NCBI GenBank assembly: GCA_018260285.1
Contig: JAGLBH010000098.1
Location: 1-6,553 of the forward strand
Origin: Arthrobacter sp.
GTDB taxonomy: Bacteria; Actinomycetota; Actinomycetes; Actinomycetales; Micrococcaceae
Direction: 5' to 3'
Length of the DNA stretch: 6,553 bases
In this document: one piece after another, positions 6,215 through 6,553 of the stretch
Layout of the letters: each line of letters starts with the position of its first letter
How positions within the stretch are numbered: position 1 is the first letter of the stretch
Made by a program: the position numbers and the translations under genes
Notes under the pieces: model-generated
What the model saw: the letters and a program-made list of their open reading frames with translations, nothing else
What the model was told of the DNA's origin: nothing
Databases searched by the model: none

Positions 6215-6553
6215 GTGGCGCATGTCGGCACAGCTTCATCACGGTCGGTCGCATCAGTCATCTCGCGCAGGGGAGTCATGCCCGTCGGGGATCTCCTCCT
6301 CGAATCGGGGCAGGTCCTCTCCGGGGTCGAGCTCGCGTGGGAGTCCTGGGGCGAGCTCAGCGAGTCGGCGGACAACGCGATCCTCGTCCTCCACGCCCTC
6401 ACCGGGGACGCCCACGCCCACGGAACTCCCGAGAGCCCCGGGTGGTGGGACGCGCTCATCGGGCCCGGCCGGGCGGTGGACACCCGATCGAGCTTCGTCC
6501 TCGCGGTGAACATTCTCGGAGGCTGCGCGGGCAGCACCGGCCCCGCCAGCGTC
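6215..6553 (+). CDS. metX: Homoserine O-acetyltransferase, 5' part
   Basis: The first 113 codons of an alpha/beta-hydrolase-fold acyltransferase; the frame is open to the last base and the family is near 370-390 residues, so most of the gene is outside the window. MetX transfers acetyl from acetyl-CoA to homoserine, committing it to methionine. Family marks are LESG (29-32), an AWESWGEL segment standing for the usual AYETWG, LVLHALTGDAH around residues 57-67, SPGWWDALIGPGRAVDT and the final NILGGCAGSTGPASV (99-113). The nucleophile Ser, expected in a later GxSMGG motif, is not reached. GTG at 6215 is preferred for its strong ribosome binding site; ATG at 6278 would give a protein 21 residues shorter beginning MPVGDLLLESG. 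It lies directly behind the SAM-IV riboswitch, so SAM should repress it. Some relatives use succinyl-CoA, which this fragment cannot exclude. Confidence 0.9.
   Translation, partial: MAHVGTASSRSVASVISRRGVMPVGDLLLESGQVLSGVELAWESWGELSESADNAILVLHALTGDAHAHGTPESPGWWDALIGPGRAVDTRSSFVLAVNILGGCAGSTGPASV

Overview
This window is a stretch of ordinary chromosome from a GC-rich actinomycete. Codons almost always end in G or C, GTG starts are used, and a SAM-IV riboswitch, a class known mainly from Actinomycetales, lies in front of metX. The protein styles (CPBP protease, paired ABC exporter, glyoxalase-like VOC protein) suggest the Micrococcales or a relative, but nothing here fixes the genus. I see no mobile element, CRISPR array, tRNA, rRNA or phage gene.

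Layout on the + strand: the 3' end of kbl (glycine C-acetyltransferase, threonine breakdown; 1-546), a CPBP-family membrane protease (about 576-1313), then two overlapping ABC exporter half-transporter genes (1376-3112 and 3109-5130). The ABC genes share an ATGA stop/start overlap. Their motifs form a clear asymmetric pair: the first subunit has Asp and Gln where the catalytic Glu and switch His should be, and the second keeps Glu and His but has a degenerate signature motif. This is the signature of a heterodimeric exporter with one catalytic and one degenerate ATP site. A perfect 19-bp hairpin with a GCGA tetraloop (5195-5236) follows and probably ends transcription from both sides.

On the - strand, 5290-5943 encodes a glyoxalase-like VOC protein convergent with the ABC genes. 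Its upstream region is shared with the divergent metX gene and holds a partial match to a DtxR/IdeR iron box (5980-5998). On the + strand, a SAM-IV riboswitch (about 6060-6175) with both diagnostic pseudoknots precedes the 5' part of metX (homoserine O-acetyltransferase), which runs off the window end. A strong ribosome binding site favours a GTG start at 6215, 63 bases upstream of the first ATG. The design fits feedback control: S-adenosylmethionine binds the leader RNA and reduces production of an early methionine-pathway enzyme.

The four + strand genes from kbl to the second ABC gene are closely spaced (gaps of 29 bp or less, then 62 bp, then an overlap) and could be one transcript. Only the ABC pair has an evident functional link. 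No undescribed system is evident; the best leads are regulatory: the riboswitch placed directly before metX, its unusual start, and the possible iron box.
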